Assembly (NCBI GenBank): GCA_023376005.1
Contig: CM042145.1
Location: 15,436,482 to 15,500,481, forward strand
Source of the DNA: Doryteuthis pealeii
Taxonomy: Eukaryota; Mollusca; Cephalopoda; Myopsida; Loliginidae
Length of the DNA: 64,000 nt
Reading direction: 5' to 3'
In this document: piece after piece, positions 18,722 to 33,535 of the stretch
How the letters are laid out: each line of letters starts with the position of its first letter
Numbering within the stretch: position 1 is the stretch's first letter
Notes under the pieces: model-generated
Told to the model about the DNA's origin: nothing
Databases searched by the model: none
Seen by the model: only the letters and a program-made list of their open reading frames with translations
Translations under genes and position numbers: made by a program

Positions 18722-21700
18722 GTAAGCATTTATTTGGCGACTCTCGATTGAATATTCCCAGAAAATAACTGCTGGATGTCTGTGCTTTTCCCCTTGAAAA
18801 AATACCCTTCTTTCAACTTCGTCATTTCTTTGAATCTTTTAAAATCCATCCACCGCCTTTTTCGTGTCGCTTCTATTTGACCATAAATTGGGGGCCCAGT
18901 TTATGGTATATTCATAATATTAAGCAGACCCCCACTTTGTGACCTACGTACTACAATGCGCGTGAATATTATTATTATTATTTTTAAACAAGGGGATCAA
19001 TTTGTGATGCACCATCGATTAAGAATTGATTCAGTGTTTTATGATCGTAAGATGTGTGTACTTTAGCCTGAGATTTGATGTTTGAGATTTATTTGTATTT
19101 ATTTTCTTTTAAAGCCAGCGACCTTTCTCTCTCTTTTCTTTCTTCTTTGCCTCAAGATTACTACTATTATTTGATTTATTTCGATGTATGTATCTTTTTT
19201 TTCTTAGTTTTTAACTTTAAGGGGACATTTTATTTTATTTTTCCCCCATTATTTTGTAAATAACCTGATTTTGACAGTAAAAGGTGGATGAATGAATAAA
19301 TAGATAATTTTTTTTTATTAGGACAAAGAAAGAAAAAAAGAACCACCCTTCTCTTCATAATACTGAAGCGTTCTCTTGTCTTCTTTCCTTCCTTGAAGGT
19401 AAAAACATGAATAAATCTTGACTTTAGAGATATAATTGGTTGTGTTCATGATATTTCGGCTATAAAACTTGAATTTTTGCTTTGATAAATACCCTTATTT
19501 ATTACCACCTTTGCATAACGTGTTCTCATTGCATTCAAACATACATATGTATCTATATAATGTCTCCTTTTTTGCTTTCTCGCTCTCTCTCTCTCTCTCT
19601 CTCATCATCGGTCGTTATATCCCATTTAGCAGCTTTATACTTTAAAAGTGTCTTTATTTTAAAGCCTGCCAATGCGGGATATTTTTATTGCGCTAGTTCG
19701 GTGAAGGCGTAGCTCTATCACGGAAATTAATTTTGGTGTATTATCGATGGTAAAATTCGAGGTAAAAATGTGTCTGCTGTTGTTGACAAGTCAACAACAA
19801 CGAGAGCTTGTAGTTACAAAATGGCTGCGCTCTGTTAGGGAACAGGTTTACGACAATCGGCCAGGAATTCACTCCGGTAAACAAAAGAATTAGAAAGTTT
19901 TAGGGTCTGGATTTAAATTTTAATTAATCCTTTTCTCTTTTAAAGGTCTCCTTTTACTTTATATCTCCCCCAAATTTTTTTTAAAGCTCTCATCTTTCTT
20001 GATCTACAATGTAATTGTTTCTCCGCGATCACATTTAGAGTTGCCATTTATTTGCGATCGCTTTGAATTAAAAAAGCAAAAAAAAAAAAAAAAATAAAGA
20101 GAAAGGGACTTTTTGTTATTGTTTTTGTCTTTACAAGTATTGGTTACTTTTGAATTTGTTATTCAAAGAAAATAAAACTGACTTATTTAATTAAAAAAAA
20201 AAAAAATTGAAATTAATATATACACTTCATTTATAATCGTCTGCTTGAGTAGAATTTTTTTTTTTTTTTTGTGTGTATGTGAAATTTTCATATCGTAAAA
20301 TCTAACAATAATGAATGGGTCTTTTTCAATATTCTGTAATTTTATTTAAAATCATTTTTTTTTCTTTCGCTACCACTAGAGTTTTATTGACAACAAAACA
20401 GCTGTATGAAAGTAAACGAAATATTAATAAGAAATAAAACTTTAAAATAAGTATGCTTTATGAAGTAATTTAACGATAATTCATTTTTGATAAAGAAATG
20501 TAAACTTTGTGGGGGGTTTTCCGGTCTTTTTTTGTTATTGTCAATAGATATTTTTGTAATTTGCATTGTTTTTTTGTTTACAAGTGAACTTCCCGAACTA
20601 AAAAAAAAAAACCCAAAAAACTTTGAGTGACGATACGCATTATCTTTAAAATAATTTACAAAACTTTTTTTTATTTAATTAAAAGATATTTTTAACAATT
20701 GAGGTTCTGATTAGTTTAATCCACTCTCTTTAATTTAACTGACTAGTGGTTAAAAATATCAAATTCATTTAAGAAAAATAGTCGAAAAGAGCAAATAATT
20801 TGACCTTACATCATATTTATTGATATTTTAGTTTTAATTGAAATCGAATTTTGAAATTTCGATATAAAATTTATCAAAAAATAAGACAATGATTTAGTTG
20901 TTCATTTGTCGTAATATCGCATTCGATAGATAAATAAAGACCTAAAACGTGTACACATTTAATGAATTGTTAATGTAAAACTTATACTGAAGATATCAAA
21001 TAATTTTCAAACTGACCCATAAGACTTAATCCCTTTTTATCTCCAACGAAATATTCTTTAAATTCATTGTGTGTGTGTGTGTGTGTGTGAGAGTTATAGA
21101 AAATTAGAGCTCTGTTTGAAGTCTGACATAATAGCCTACACAACCTTTTGTTTGTCAAGAATTTGAAAGATTAACTAAACAAGTTTGACATCATTTCAAA
21201 ATCTAAATCAATATCAGAAGAAATTCGATTAGTTTTGACCGATCATATCCTATATAAAACTCTTTGCACGAACGATCAATTTTACTTTTTGTAATTTCTC
21301 ATTATTCAACCACTTAGCATGCATTCATGGTAGATTCTTAGATTTAAAAAAAAAAAAAAATCAAAACAAACAAAAAACATTCTGTTTAAAAATACAATTT
21401 TATTAGCATAGTATTAATATTTTTACGATATTTTATTCTAAAATTAGATTATAGGTTATCCTTTGATAAATTTAAAAATAATTGTTATTCAGAAATGTTT
21501 AACTTTTTGCTGTGATCACCAAATAGGTAAATAAATAGTAAATCTCAATTTCCGAGAAAAGTATTTTTCTTTGTCATGGATTTGAATAAATAAAAATAAA
21601 TATTGTAATTTTGAAATCTCTACCCCCTCCCCACTCAGGATTGACCTAGCTAAGTATTTATTTTTAAAATTGTTCAACTTGGTAATGTTTTGTTCTGTTG

Positions 21701-24700
21701 AAACACATTCCAAGCAATTAATTATCTATTGTTTAATGTTTATTAAAGGAAACTGAAAGTCTTAGCTTTGATAACAAACAAACAACAAACAAAAAAACTT
21801 AACTGTATTGTGTACTTAATTGTAATAATAAAATAAACAACAGAATTCTGTTTGCTCGGAAATCATAACCTGATTTCTCACTTCAAAGAAAATAAGCTCT
21901 ATATTTTAATACTCATGTTGTTTATCATATTTCAAACCGAGTATACTATTTCATTAAATTGTTAAACTTATTTCTAACTTTTCATCGCTAGGTTTTAAAT
22001 TTAAATTTTAAATTTTTGTTGTGAATTGTATTTCAAATCAACATTCTTTAATCAGGTCTTTAAGTTTATTTCCAAAAATCATTTACTGAGAATATACTTA
22101 AAAAAAATAAAGGAATTGTCCCTCTGGACATGATTAATGAATGCATTATTGCATGGTAGACCAATGAATTTTTAACATGTTTGTATCTCTTATTGCTTTT
22201 TCAATTATCAGATCTTCAAACAACATTTGAATGTTGAATAAGCTTTACTTTGGATTATACTAAAATAGTGATCACTGTTTAATTACCAAATAGTTTCTTG
22301 AATGTAAAAATAGATATAAAGATATAAAAAAATAGAATTAAAATAAGATTTTAAAATAATGGATAGTGAATAATTTGTTTCCTATTAAGAATAACTTGTA
22401 ACTTGAATCACCTTAATATACCTTAATAATAGCATTATGGAGACAGTTTTCAATTAAATTTGGATTCAGACTGCTTTTTGAAACAAAGTATCATAAGGTG
22501 CAAGAAAGTTGATTTCTTAAAACATATTGAATCATCTAAAAGTTTTTTTTTTTAACTGAAACATAATCATAATGACAAAGTAATAACTTTCATTTGTTGT
22601 TATTTATTTAGATTTAAAAAACCCAAACATTATTATTGAGTCTTGTACTCTTGATAGAAATATGATTTATTTTTTAGTAGCATAAGTGCAATCTGTTGTC
22701 TGTTTTTGTCTTTTGTGGTTGACTGGTCTAATTTTAACATTTTAAATTCAATATTTCATAAAGGATAAAAAGTAGTGCTTAAAAACTGTTTTTTTTTTTT
22801 TTTACAATTTTTTAAAAGATCGTATTTAAAGTGTAATTTTGTGCTTTAAAGAAATACTTTAAACATTATCTACCATGGAATTTTACCTGTCATTTCCTGT
22901 ACTCCTTGACAGGGGAAATTAAAACAATTAAATATGAAAGATAAAATAAACCGAAAAACACTTGATTTGAAGAAACTGATTTGCTTATATAGTCAAATAT
23001 TTATAAAAGTAAAAAAAAAGAAAAAGTGATAACTGGATTGTGATTAAGATAAATATTGTTTTGTGTTATAACCCATACATTTGAAGAAAGAATTATTAAA
23101 ACTAGCCATGATCAAATGCGTGCAGTGATAGTTGGTTTTCAATGTGAAAAAGTTACTATTTTTTACTTGAGTCTTGTTGGTTAAAGTAAAAATATAAACA
23201 AAAAGTTGCATAGAATGACAAGCAATTCTTTCTAATTCTTGGTAAATATGAATTTTTTTTAAAACCCAAAATAACACCAGTCTATTCAGTTATATATCAC
23301 ATTTATCTGACATTTACAAATGTGAATATTCCTCCTCCATTGTCATTTGGCTTTAAAATTCAATCCGGATGGATACAAAAATGGGCACTGATTAATCAGT
23401 TTTTTACTTCCATATTGTACAAGCACTAAAATAAATTTTTGTTTATTTCAGTTATGAATAGCTAATCTGGAAAAAACAAAAACAAACAAATGCTTGATCT
23501 GCTCTAGTATACAGTTTATTAATTTTAAAACTTTTCAATGGAAATCATGGCATGTTATTTTTTTTCTTTTGTAACTTTTTATTAAAACATCTTACAGATT
23601 TTCTTTAATTTTAACTTTAATTATTCTGAATATATTTATTATTTTTTCCTCCGGGCATTTCTAATTTGAATAATTTTATTTTACTTTGGATTATACTTTT
23701 ATTTAACTTCTCATTGATATAAAATAATTGTCACTATTCGTTTAATTACCAAATAGTTTCTTGAAAAAAGTATCATAAGGTGCAAGAAAGTTGATTTCTA
23801 GTATTAAAAATATATATACTGCTTAATTAACAATATGGTGTATAGACAGTTTTGTAAAGGTCATTTTTAATCAAATAATGTTAATAAATATAAGGACTTT
23901 TAAATTAAATATAGGCAAATAAGCTAAAAGAGTAAAGGGTTATAAATTGAAATAAAACTGACAGTAAATTTACTGCAAATCTATAAGGTGTTTTCTATCT
24001 ATCTATCTATCTATCTATACATATATAAAGAGCAGTTGGTGTGTATGCATGTATGTATGTATGAAACTATGAAAATAAAACTATTAATGATAAAGTAAAT
24101 ATATATATATACACATTCACTATCACCAGAGCTTGGTTTTTGTGCAAAATAATGAAAATTTGATTTATATTTGAAGATATTTAAAAATTAAGATATACAT
24201 TGAAATACTATTGAAATTCGACTTAAAAATGTCCAGCATTTGTAAATCTCAAAAGTAAACAAATCAGTACACCAGAGTTTTTTCCCCTGCCCTCTACCCA
24301 GGCGATGCTGGGTAGCTTCTTCTAGTACTGGATAAAGTTTTAATTCAAATTATAAATGAGAAAAAAATCTGGTGTCACTGATATTTTTACAAATAGATTA
24401 GATTATTTATTGCAACAACAATAAAAGAAAAAAAAAAGATAAGTGACCTGTCCACATGTAGTATGACTAATTGGGTTTGATGTCTTTTTTTTCCAATGAA
24501 AAAGTAAAGTTCAATATGTTGGAATCAACTTAGAAGGTCAACTGGCTATTTAATTTTACAGAAATGTCCTGCATTAAAAGGTTGATCTCTTGCAAAATGA
24601 TTGATTACATATTAATGTACCCTTCAAATTAAGAACTAAAGTTTAAAATTAGTCTTTAATCTTTTAAGCATATTTAGAATTCTATTTATTGGTCTTTAAA

Positions 24701-27531
24701 GTTATAATTGTTAGGTACTACTTGAAATTTTGTATTTAGTTTCACAACTAGTGTTTTAGATTCATAAAACAATACTAATAACAAAAGCAGTATGTTATTA
24801 TTTTTTACTCAGGCTTACCTGATAGATGTTTTTTTGGGTTTTTTCTTTTGGATATTTACTTTTTATATCTTATCTGAGAATAATTGAATGTGAAATGATA
24901 GGAAAAGATTAAATATTCCTATAAAATCGAGTGAATCTTTTAAAGAACATTTGAATATTATAAACTATTTCTATGCAAGATTTTATTAATAATCATGTAA
25001 TAAATTTATTAGTATTCATTAAAATTACATTACAAAATATTGTTAATGTGTGCTAAAACTTAATTTTAAAACTATTTTATTTATATTAATTGTAAATAAG
25101 TTTTTGATTTTATATTAATTTCAAATTTTATTTACTTTCTACTTCATACAAACTTAACTTTTGAAAAAAAAATCTTTCTCTGTCAAGGCATCTGTGTAAT
25201 CTCTCTTTCTGCTCAAAATTAGGTTTCTAATATTTCATTTTATATATATATTATATATATATATATATACACATACATGTATGTATAGTATTAAAGTTAA
25301 GTTCTTTAATTTTATATTTTATAATTTTGACATTATCCTGACATGTATTTGAATTTTTTTTTTAATCTATAAATTTCCAGTCATAATCCATTAAACATTT
25401 TTTTTAATTGCTCTATTTGGCTTACACTTTGTCAATGGAAATAACATTATTTTAACAAGTGGTATTTATATTTATTACTTTGATACAAAAATCTGCATAA
25501 GTATTAACATTTTCTTAAAGATTGGTGATTTTATAAAATTGGATATGAAATCAACATGAAAGGTTGGAAAATTTAAAAGTAAATTTACTTTTTTTTTTTA
25601 TTGGTATCACAGTTTTATATATATCAATTAAATTTCATTGGTGAACATTTTGTGAGATTAATTTGCTGTGAATACAATTTTGATTATATTTTTAGAAAAG
25701 CAGTGAAGGAGAGTAAGATTAAGCGCATGGGAAATTGTATTTCCTTTAATTGTTTTCCTCTGTTTTTGCATGCTTATTAATAAAAAAAAGTGAAAAAAAA
25801 AAGAGGGAATTTATTATCCAATTTTAAAATCATTTACCGATGTTTATGTTCATTCTCTTGTTAATGATAAAATAATTAGTATTATTTGGATTATTCGGAC
25901 TATTGTCCTCATCTTTTTTGTTATGTACACAATGTTTCAGCTGATGTGCCCTTTGGCCTTCTTCAGGTGTTTCTTATCAAACTCTGGAAACTTCATGTCA
26001 TAATCAGGAGCCTTCATGGAACTTCGAATTGAACCCTTTATTCAATCCACAGGAGTAGCCTGTTCTCATTCCGTTTACCATGACCAGGTACAAATGTTAA
26101 GCTGTGTTAAGTATTCTATGTTACTATCACCTTGGACCAGGATTGAACCTGTAGCCTAGAGATGATTGTTACTTAGAACTGTATTAATTCAACCCTTATA
26201 TTCCTGAGTTTGACGAGAAACACCTGAAGAAGGCTGGAGGGCATATTGGTCAAAACGTGTATATAATATTAAAGATGAGGACAATAGTCCGAATAATCCA
26301 AATAATCAAGTCTCCTCTCAAAAATTCAGAGAAATAAAATAATTACACTGTAAAGAATTATAGCTGAGCCATTATTAATGAAGTTGTTTTGGGATTCTAA
26401 TACATTAAAATAATAATCACTACATGAAAACAAATACAGCTCTGTCAATATGCAAATAATATCACATAATATTAGTTTATATAAAGATTTTAGATACTAA
26501 AATTATAAAGAAAATTTTTATACATATTTTCATTTCAACTTCTGATTTTATAAATCAAAAGAATCAATTCTCTTAATATTTTGTTTTCTCTTTATTTCTA
26601 TTTTTTAGGGAAAGAGGTGATTTATTTGTATTTCCATTTAAAAAAAAAAATAAACATCTGATAAAAATAAACTCTCTTCTCTTTTAAGTCAGTATATTTT
26701 TAAACTTGTTTTTTACAAGTTTAAAAATATACGGACTTAAATAAACTAGTCTTCATTAAAATAAAATAAAATGCAATTCAGGAACCAATTTAAACATTTT
26801 TTTTTATAAATCATAAATCCTACAAATTTACAATTGTTTAAATTTTAAACATCAGTTATGTTTTCCTTATTGATTTTTAGCTTAAACTCTACACAATTGG
26901 GAAAATTGGAAATGTATGAATGTTTTTTTATCCCCCCCCCTTTTTTTCTTTTTCAATCAATGATTTTGGATAAAATGCATAGACATTTTTTTAACAATTT
27001 TACAAATGGCCCCTCCCCCAAGGAAACAATTGAAAAGATAAGAGGGTTGATAAGGATATGTTTCTATTAACAGTTGCTTTGAATAGATTCCCTGCAGAGA
27101 AGCATATTTTTGAGGATTGAGAAAGACAATATACTGATTTAAAGATTCCGAGTAATAGGATTTATTCTGGATTGTCTTAAAATATTTTTCTTAAATCTCA
27201 AAATTGTTGTAAGAATTTTAAAGCTATTCATTTTCTCTTCCTATTTCATGAAAAAGTTTATATTTGTATCGTGTTATGGTATCTTGGGTAAGAATAAAAG
27301 ATGAATTCTTTTATTTTTCTCATTGACTTAATTTATCATTTTATTTCACTATTTTTTGCCATCTTTCAGGCAACTTTTTTCCTACTAGACATTTCTTTTT
27401 ATCTCTCTCAGCAAAAAATTGTTCTGGTGGATGTCTTTTGCAGTTTTCAAGAGGATTCTTTTTTGTTTTTTTTCATTAAGAGAATTAATTCTATAAAGAC
27501 CAAAATAGTGATCTGAAGGTGCAATATCTGG

Positions 27532-27594
<63 letters not shown>

Positions 27595-30500
27595 CCAACC
27601 CCTCTGCACGAGCAGGATGTGACACAAGGTCAATATATTAAGTGAAGTTTAACAGGTTTGAATTCAGTTTTCCTTCTCTTAGACCAGTTGCCTAACCAAG
27701 GTTAAAGAGCCCAGTCTGTCCTACTATTTACCCATAGCTGGAGGGAGAGTTGGAATCATACCTTTCCCAAGAGTATTAGTGCTAAGTGAAATGCAATTAC
27801 CACGTCCAGGATTTGAACCCGGAGCGACAAGTCCATTCCCCATGACTTTAACCATTACACCATGCGCCTCCATATCTGGTGAATATATGGGCAAAAGTTT
27901 CCCCAGCCAAGCTGTAACACTTGTTAAAAAGCTGGTCACCAAAGAAACACATAGTCTAATGTTACCTGATGGAATATTTGCATCGTTTCTATTAACTAAT
28001 GCTGGATGCTTTTCATTGATTGCTGCCTTCAATTGGTCTAGTTGGAAGTGGTACTTGTTTGAATGAATCCTTTGTCTCTTCAGACGTAGCATATAGTCAA
28101 GGACTCTATCCAATCTCACTATAATACACAGAATCATCTACTTTGGATGAAGATTAGATTTTGGTATGAATTATAGTAGCTGTAAAACATTTTACTTGCT
28201 TACCAACTGTCACATTATCCTGATGGAATATTATGTCTTTTCTAGTAACTAAATCTGCATGGACACTTTTTATTGGTCAGTTCAAATGAATTGTTTGCTT
28301 CTCCAGAAGAAGCTCATAGTATTGGACTCCTTCCATTCCTATCCTAAACACATCACCCTTTTTTGGATGATGGCTATCTTCTTAGTATGGTTAGCTGTGA
28401 TTCATTTTACTTGCTTTAGGTTTGTCTCTAATGGTCTGTATGTGCTGAAAGACTTAAGAAAAAATAGATTTATAATTTTTCTATAAAACTATTGAAGTGA
28501 ATCTCTAAATAAAATTATATTGAAAATTATAAATTTAAACCTAACCAATACCATACAAAGTAATTATTAGAAAAATTGTTAAAATGAAATAAAAACTCTT
28601 AAATAACTACATGAAAAATAAATGTAAATACGCAATGTACATGATTCTCTGACTTCTTGGTATAAAATAACCTTGACGGGTTGCTGTTAAAAATCAATCA
28701 ATCAATCAAACCATACAACTGTGTCCTGGGAATGACATTAAACTCTATCTGATGGTGAGGTTCCAGTTCTGGAGGTTTGGGGAATGTGGAGCACCCCTTC
28801 ATCACCATTGCTCCCTGGTCCACTCTGACCCGGAGTAGTAGTACCTGTTAGGGTCCTATCTATGGGTTAAATAGAAAAATGTATTTTCCATTAAGAATTG
28901 ATTTATTTCAAAACTTTATCGGCATTAAATGACCCACTGAGGTTGATATGCCGTAAAACAAAATAAACCAAACCATACAACTGTAACTTATTTGTATTAG
29001 ATAGGAATACTTGATATCATATAACTGAGCCCCCCCCCAAAAACAAACTCTTAAGAAATGACTACACAAAAGATGTGAATGTACAATGAAAGCAATTCTC
29101 TCACCTCTAGGCATAAGATAACTCTAGACAGGTTAACATGCTGTTAAAATCAATCCAATGTTGAAGTGAAATTTTAAATTTATTTCTTTGTTCTATGATT
29201 GGTAAATGTATAGTGAGAATTCTAGACTGGGATAAATGTTCAATCTATTACAAACTAGCACTAACCTGATTTATATTTTATTTTGAATATAATTGAAGAA
29301 TCATCTCTTTAAATTGTAGAATATTTTTATTCAGTGTCACTGGCTCAACCGAACTTGGTGCTTCATTGCAAATGAAATGTTTACCTTTTTTAATTTAATG
29401 GTTGTATAGGATTATTTTCAAATAGTAACTTGATTCCAATATGTAGCTGGAAAATATTGTTTTTGAGATAAACTTTCAATTAGTCAAACCATTTCCTGTA
29501 TTTTTTTTTCTGTACATTGCTAAAACAATATAAAAACATTTAGGTTATTTGCTACATGCACTTTTTAAAAACATTTCTCTATAGTCTGGGTCAATTGGTA
29601 TTAATTTGGCAACAATTTTGTCACTGTTATATTCATCAACTTGTTGGTAAAATTGACTGATAATATTGTGGCAACTACTATCTTAACTTTTTAACAGTTA
29701 TTGATTACAAACTTATAAACAATGTCAAAGTTCCAGATGCTAAATATATACACATCAGATAATAAAGATGTTTTTTTTTTAATTCAAAAGCAAATGTATT
29801 TTTTTAAAATAATTAAACATTTTTTTCCTTTCATTTAAGAAAAAAAAAATCATACTACTCTAGAGGTCTTTTATTAAAAAAAAAATGATTTTGTTAAAAG
29901 TTAAATTTTTAACTATGATGAATTTATACATTTGCTTGTTTTGGATGAATCATTTTAAAATATCTGTATTAAGTTTGGTTAATGACAATGTTGAACTTTA
30001 ATAACCGCTCCACCCCCCATATTTGGAATTACTAGGGTGAGTCAAAAGTTTAGCAATATTTTTGTAATTTGAAGCACAATTTAGCAACTCTGGATGCTTT
30101 TACTGATGTTGTGAAGGTAATGAACCACATTGGACAGTGAGATACTGAGCTCACCTGATACTCTCAGTATGCTACTTGCCAGATTTCTCTCTATGGCTTG
30201 GAGCACAGCCTTAGGCCTTCCTAACCTTGCTTGATCATTGAAGTTCTTGAAACCCAAGCAAAATTCTTTGAACCATCTGGTTACTGTATGCTGTGATCAA
30301 CAAATATTGTTAATTGCTTCTGCAAGGTTATGGCCCAGTTTCAACTTGTAAAGCATAAGTTCCTGAATGAGATTACATTGCATCTTCATCTGTGTCTCTT
30401 TCAAATCTCACACTAAGTGAAGCAATACAAAATGTGTCACCACACTAACTACCACAGCGGGTACCTGCCACAGCTTGAACTGCTTTGGTCACATGATGTG

Positions 30501-31858
30501 CTGCAAACGTACCAAAATATTTCAAAACTTTTGACTCACCCTAGTAGAATGAATTTTTGAATTTAAAATTTTTTTTCTGCAATGTTATCAAAAATTGATC
30601 AAATATGTTTCTATAATTTTGTTTTGAACTTGTTTGATTATCATTTCTTATATTAATTATAGAAATACTTATAGAACTGAAATGTTTATTTGTTTATATT
30701 CACTTATTCTTTTTTTTTTACCATTTCACTTAATCTAATTAATTTTAATTAATGTTATACTCATTTGATTTTTCAGTTTGAGACAATTTTCATTTATGGC
30801 TATTTACTAAATTGTTATAACTTTATCCTTTAAAATTATGATATTTTTAATAAAAAATAAAAAATAATGTCCTCATTGATTTTGAAGGAATTTTCAAGAA
30901 GATTATACACTTTCATTTCAGTTATATCAGGCAAATTCATTACACATTATGTTGAAACAAAGCTAATGTTCATTAGTGTTGTATACCAAATGAATCTCGG
31001 TTAAAGTTTTTTTTTTTTTTTCAATGCTTTGTCTTAGTCATTTTCCACTTAACCATGATGAATTGATTTTTCTCTTGATTTATTCTAATCATTTTGGTTC
31101 CATCTTATCTTTGCTGCACCTTTTTTTTTTTTTTTTTTTTTTTTTAATCATTTTTTTTTGTTTCTATCTCTTAGACAGTGCTAAGTTGTTATAAAAGCTT
31201 TTTTTTTTTTTTTGTAATAGTTTGTCTTAATGTATTTCTTTGCCAGTTCAAGACATTATGAGTACAATATTTTTATATAGAGTAAGAAGGTTTTGTTTTG
31301 AGTTTTTGATATTGCAATTGTCTCAAAAATATTTTTTCAATTTGATAGTTTACATTTATAATAGCTGAAATAAATTATCTGTATTTTTATATTTAAAAAC
31401 CTATTATTTTATAAAATCAATTATCTAAATCTGTTAGCAAAATCTTAACTTAAAGTATATAATTTGATTTTGTAAAAATAAATTTAATGAAAAGGTTTAT
31501 TTATATATATATATATATATGATCAAGTGTGATAGTTCTCTTGGCTTATTTTCATTTATTTTGTAACATTTTCCTAAATATAAAGTAATTGTAACTTTAT
31601 ATAACAGTTACTTTGATGCATGTATTGTTTGAAAGCTGTTTTGGTGTACTTAATCTGTTATGTTCAATTATTGGCAAAAGATAATGATTTTAGTTTATGG
31701 ATATAACTTTAAAAAAATATTTTGATCACTTACTGATATCAGGTACTTCATAAATAGTATTGACATATATATTCTCTATTAGTTACACATTTTTATGACC
31801 TATAATTTTGTCATTTAGTTCCATTGTAATCACTTTGTCATCTGTTCACTTGTATATC

Positions 31859-31899
<41 letters not shown>

Positions 31900-32603
31900 A
31901 CATTTATATAGAATTGCTTATTGATTTATTTCTAAATTATTTTCATATCTATATGCAACATTTACAATGTTTGTGTACTCTCTGACTCTGAATTTATAGA
32001 AAAGATTATTTAAAAAATTTTTTTTTAATGAATTGAAAAAGGTACAAAATAAAGAAGCACATTTTATATTGCTAGTATTGTGTGTTTGTCCATTAGCAGA
32101 GAGGAATAAGTAGTACAGCTGTAGATGATGTGCATTCTCTCACATCATGGTTGTAGCTACTCACTTATATCAGCTGATGTAGAGGATACATGAGTAAATG
32201 GATCCTAGGTGGGTGGAGAAGTAGGCAGATTATGTGACTAAATGGTAGAATGCCATTACTATTAAGGATAGTACACATTATGGACGAAGGAGGATGAAAA
32301 TTTGGTTGTTAATATCACTTCCTTTCATTTATTTAGGATTGAAATACAAACTAACAATTGCCTACAAAAATACTCTAATCATTAATATTTTTGAATGGTT
32401 CTTGAACACAAGTTTTGATTATAAGATAATATATTTGAATATTAATCTTATGGCATTCTTATCCTGGCCATGTGTGAAAATAGCCCATCAAAACAAAACC
32501 TGTTGCATTTATACTGAAAACTGAATTTGAAATAGAATGTAAACATGCAGTTGTATAATTTTTGGTGCTTTTGTAAAATTATAATAACTATAATAATGAT
32601 AGT

Positions 32604-32653
<50 letters not shown>

Positions 32654-33486
32654 GGTTTAAAAAGAATTAAGCTTTGTATTTTTTTTAATCTATAAAACAA
32701 AAGCTGGATAGGAAAAAAAATCAATTTTGTTTTTAATACAGTAGTATATAATATTTAAAAAAATATAATTTTATTTTTCAATTTAAAATCAAATGAATTG
32801 TTAGTATCTGATCAGATATGTCTTAAATATTGTGTTGAATAAAATCCTTAGATCTGGAAGAAGCTATATAGCAGATTGTTACTCTGGGAATAAATCTATT
32901 GTTTCTTTATAGATTGTTGACATAGATTCCATGATTTTTTTTTATTTTAGACATTAGCTAATAAAACATGTATTTTTAAATGTTTTGTAAATTAGATACA
33001 AAGTTTAAGTTAATGATCAAAGATGGAAAATTTATATGATTTGATTTGAAAGTATTTTGGTGATATAAATGTTTAGACCGACAACAAAAATGTCATGTAC
33101 TAAGCTGAATTAACTATTAAGCAATTTTATAAAATTTTAACTAGATCCACAGACAGTTGACTCAAGAAATGATATTTAACCTTAAGTATGTTCTTGTATT
33201 TCTAATGCTCTACAGATTTTAAGTTTTATATTTAACAGTGTTATATGACTAATTCAGTATGTTAGTTTAAAGCTAGAACAACTGAAATAACCTTGTACAT
33301 GTTTCTATTACCTTACACTCTTTCCTGTTTGTTTTAAATATCCATGGATTGTAATTTGAAGCTACTGTTGAAATGTTTTTTTTTCTTCTCTTAAATACAA
33401 ATAATTTAGACATTTAGAATCGAGCTTTTATTATAATTATTGAACTTTTTTCTTTTTTTTTTTTTTCTTTTTGTAATGTTAAAGTT

Positions 33487-33535
<49 letters not shown>

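Noticed and set aside
28259..28486. 75-codon + strand frame
   Set aside because: It lies opposite decayed mariner transposase sequence on the minus strand.
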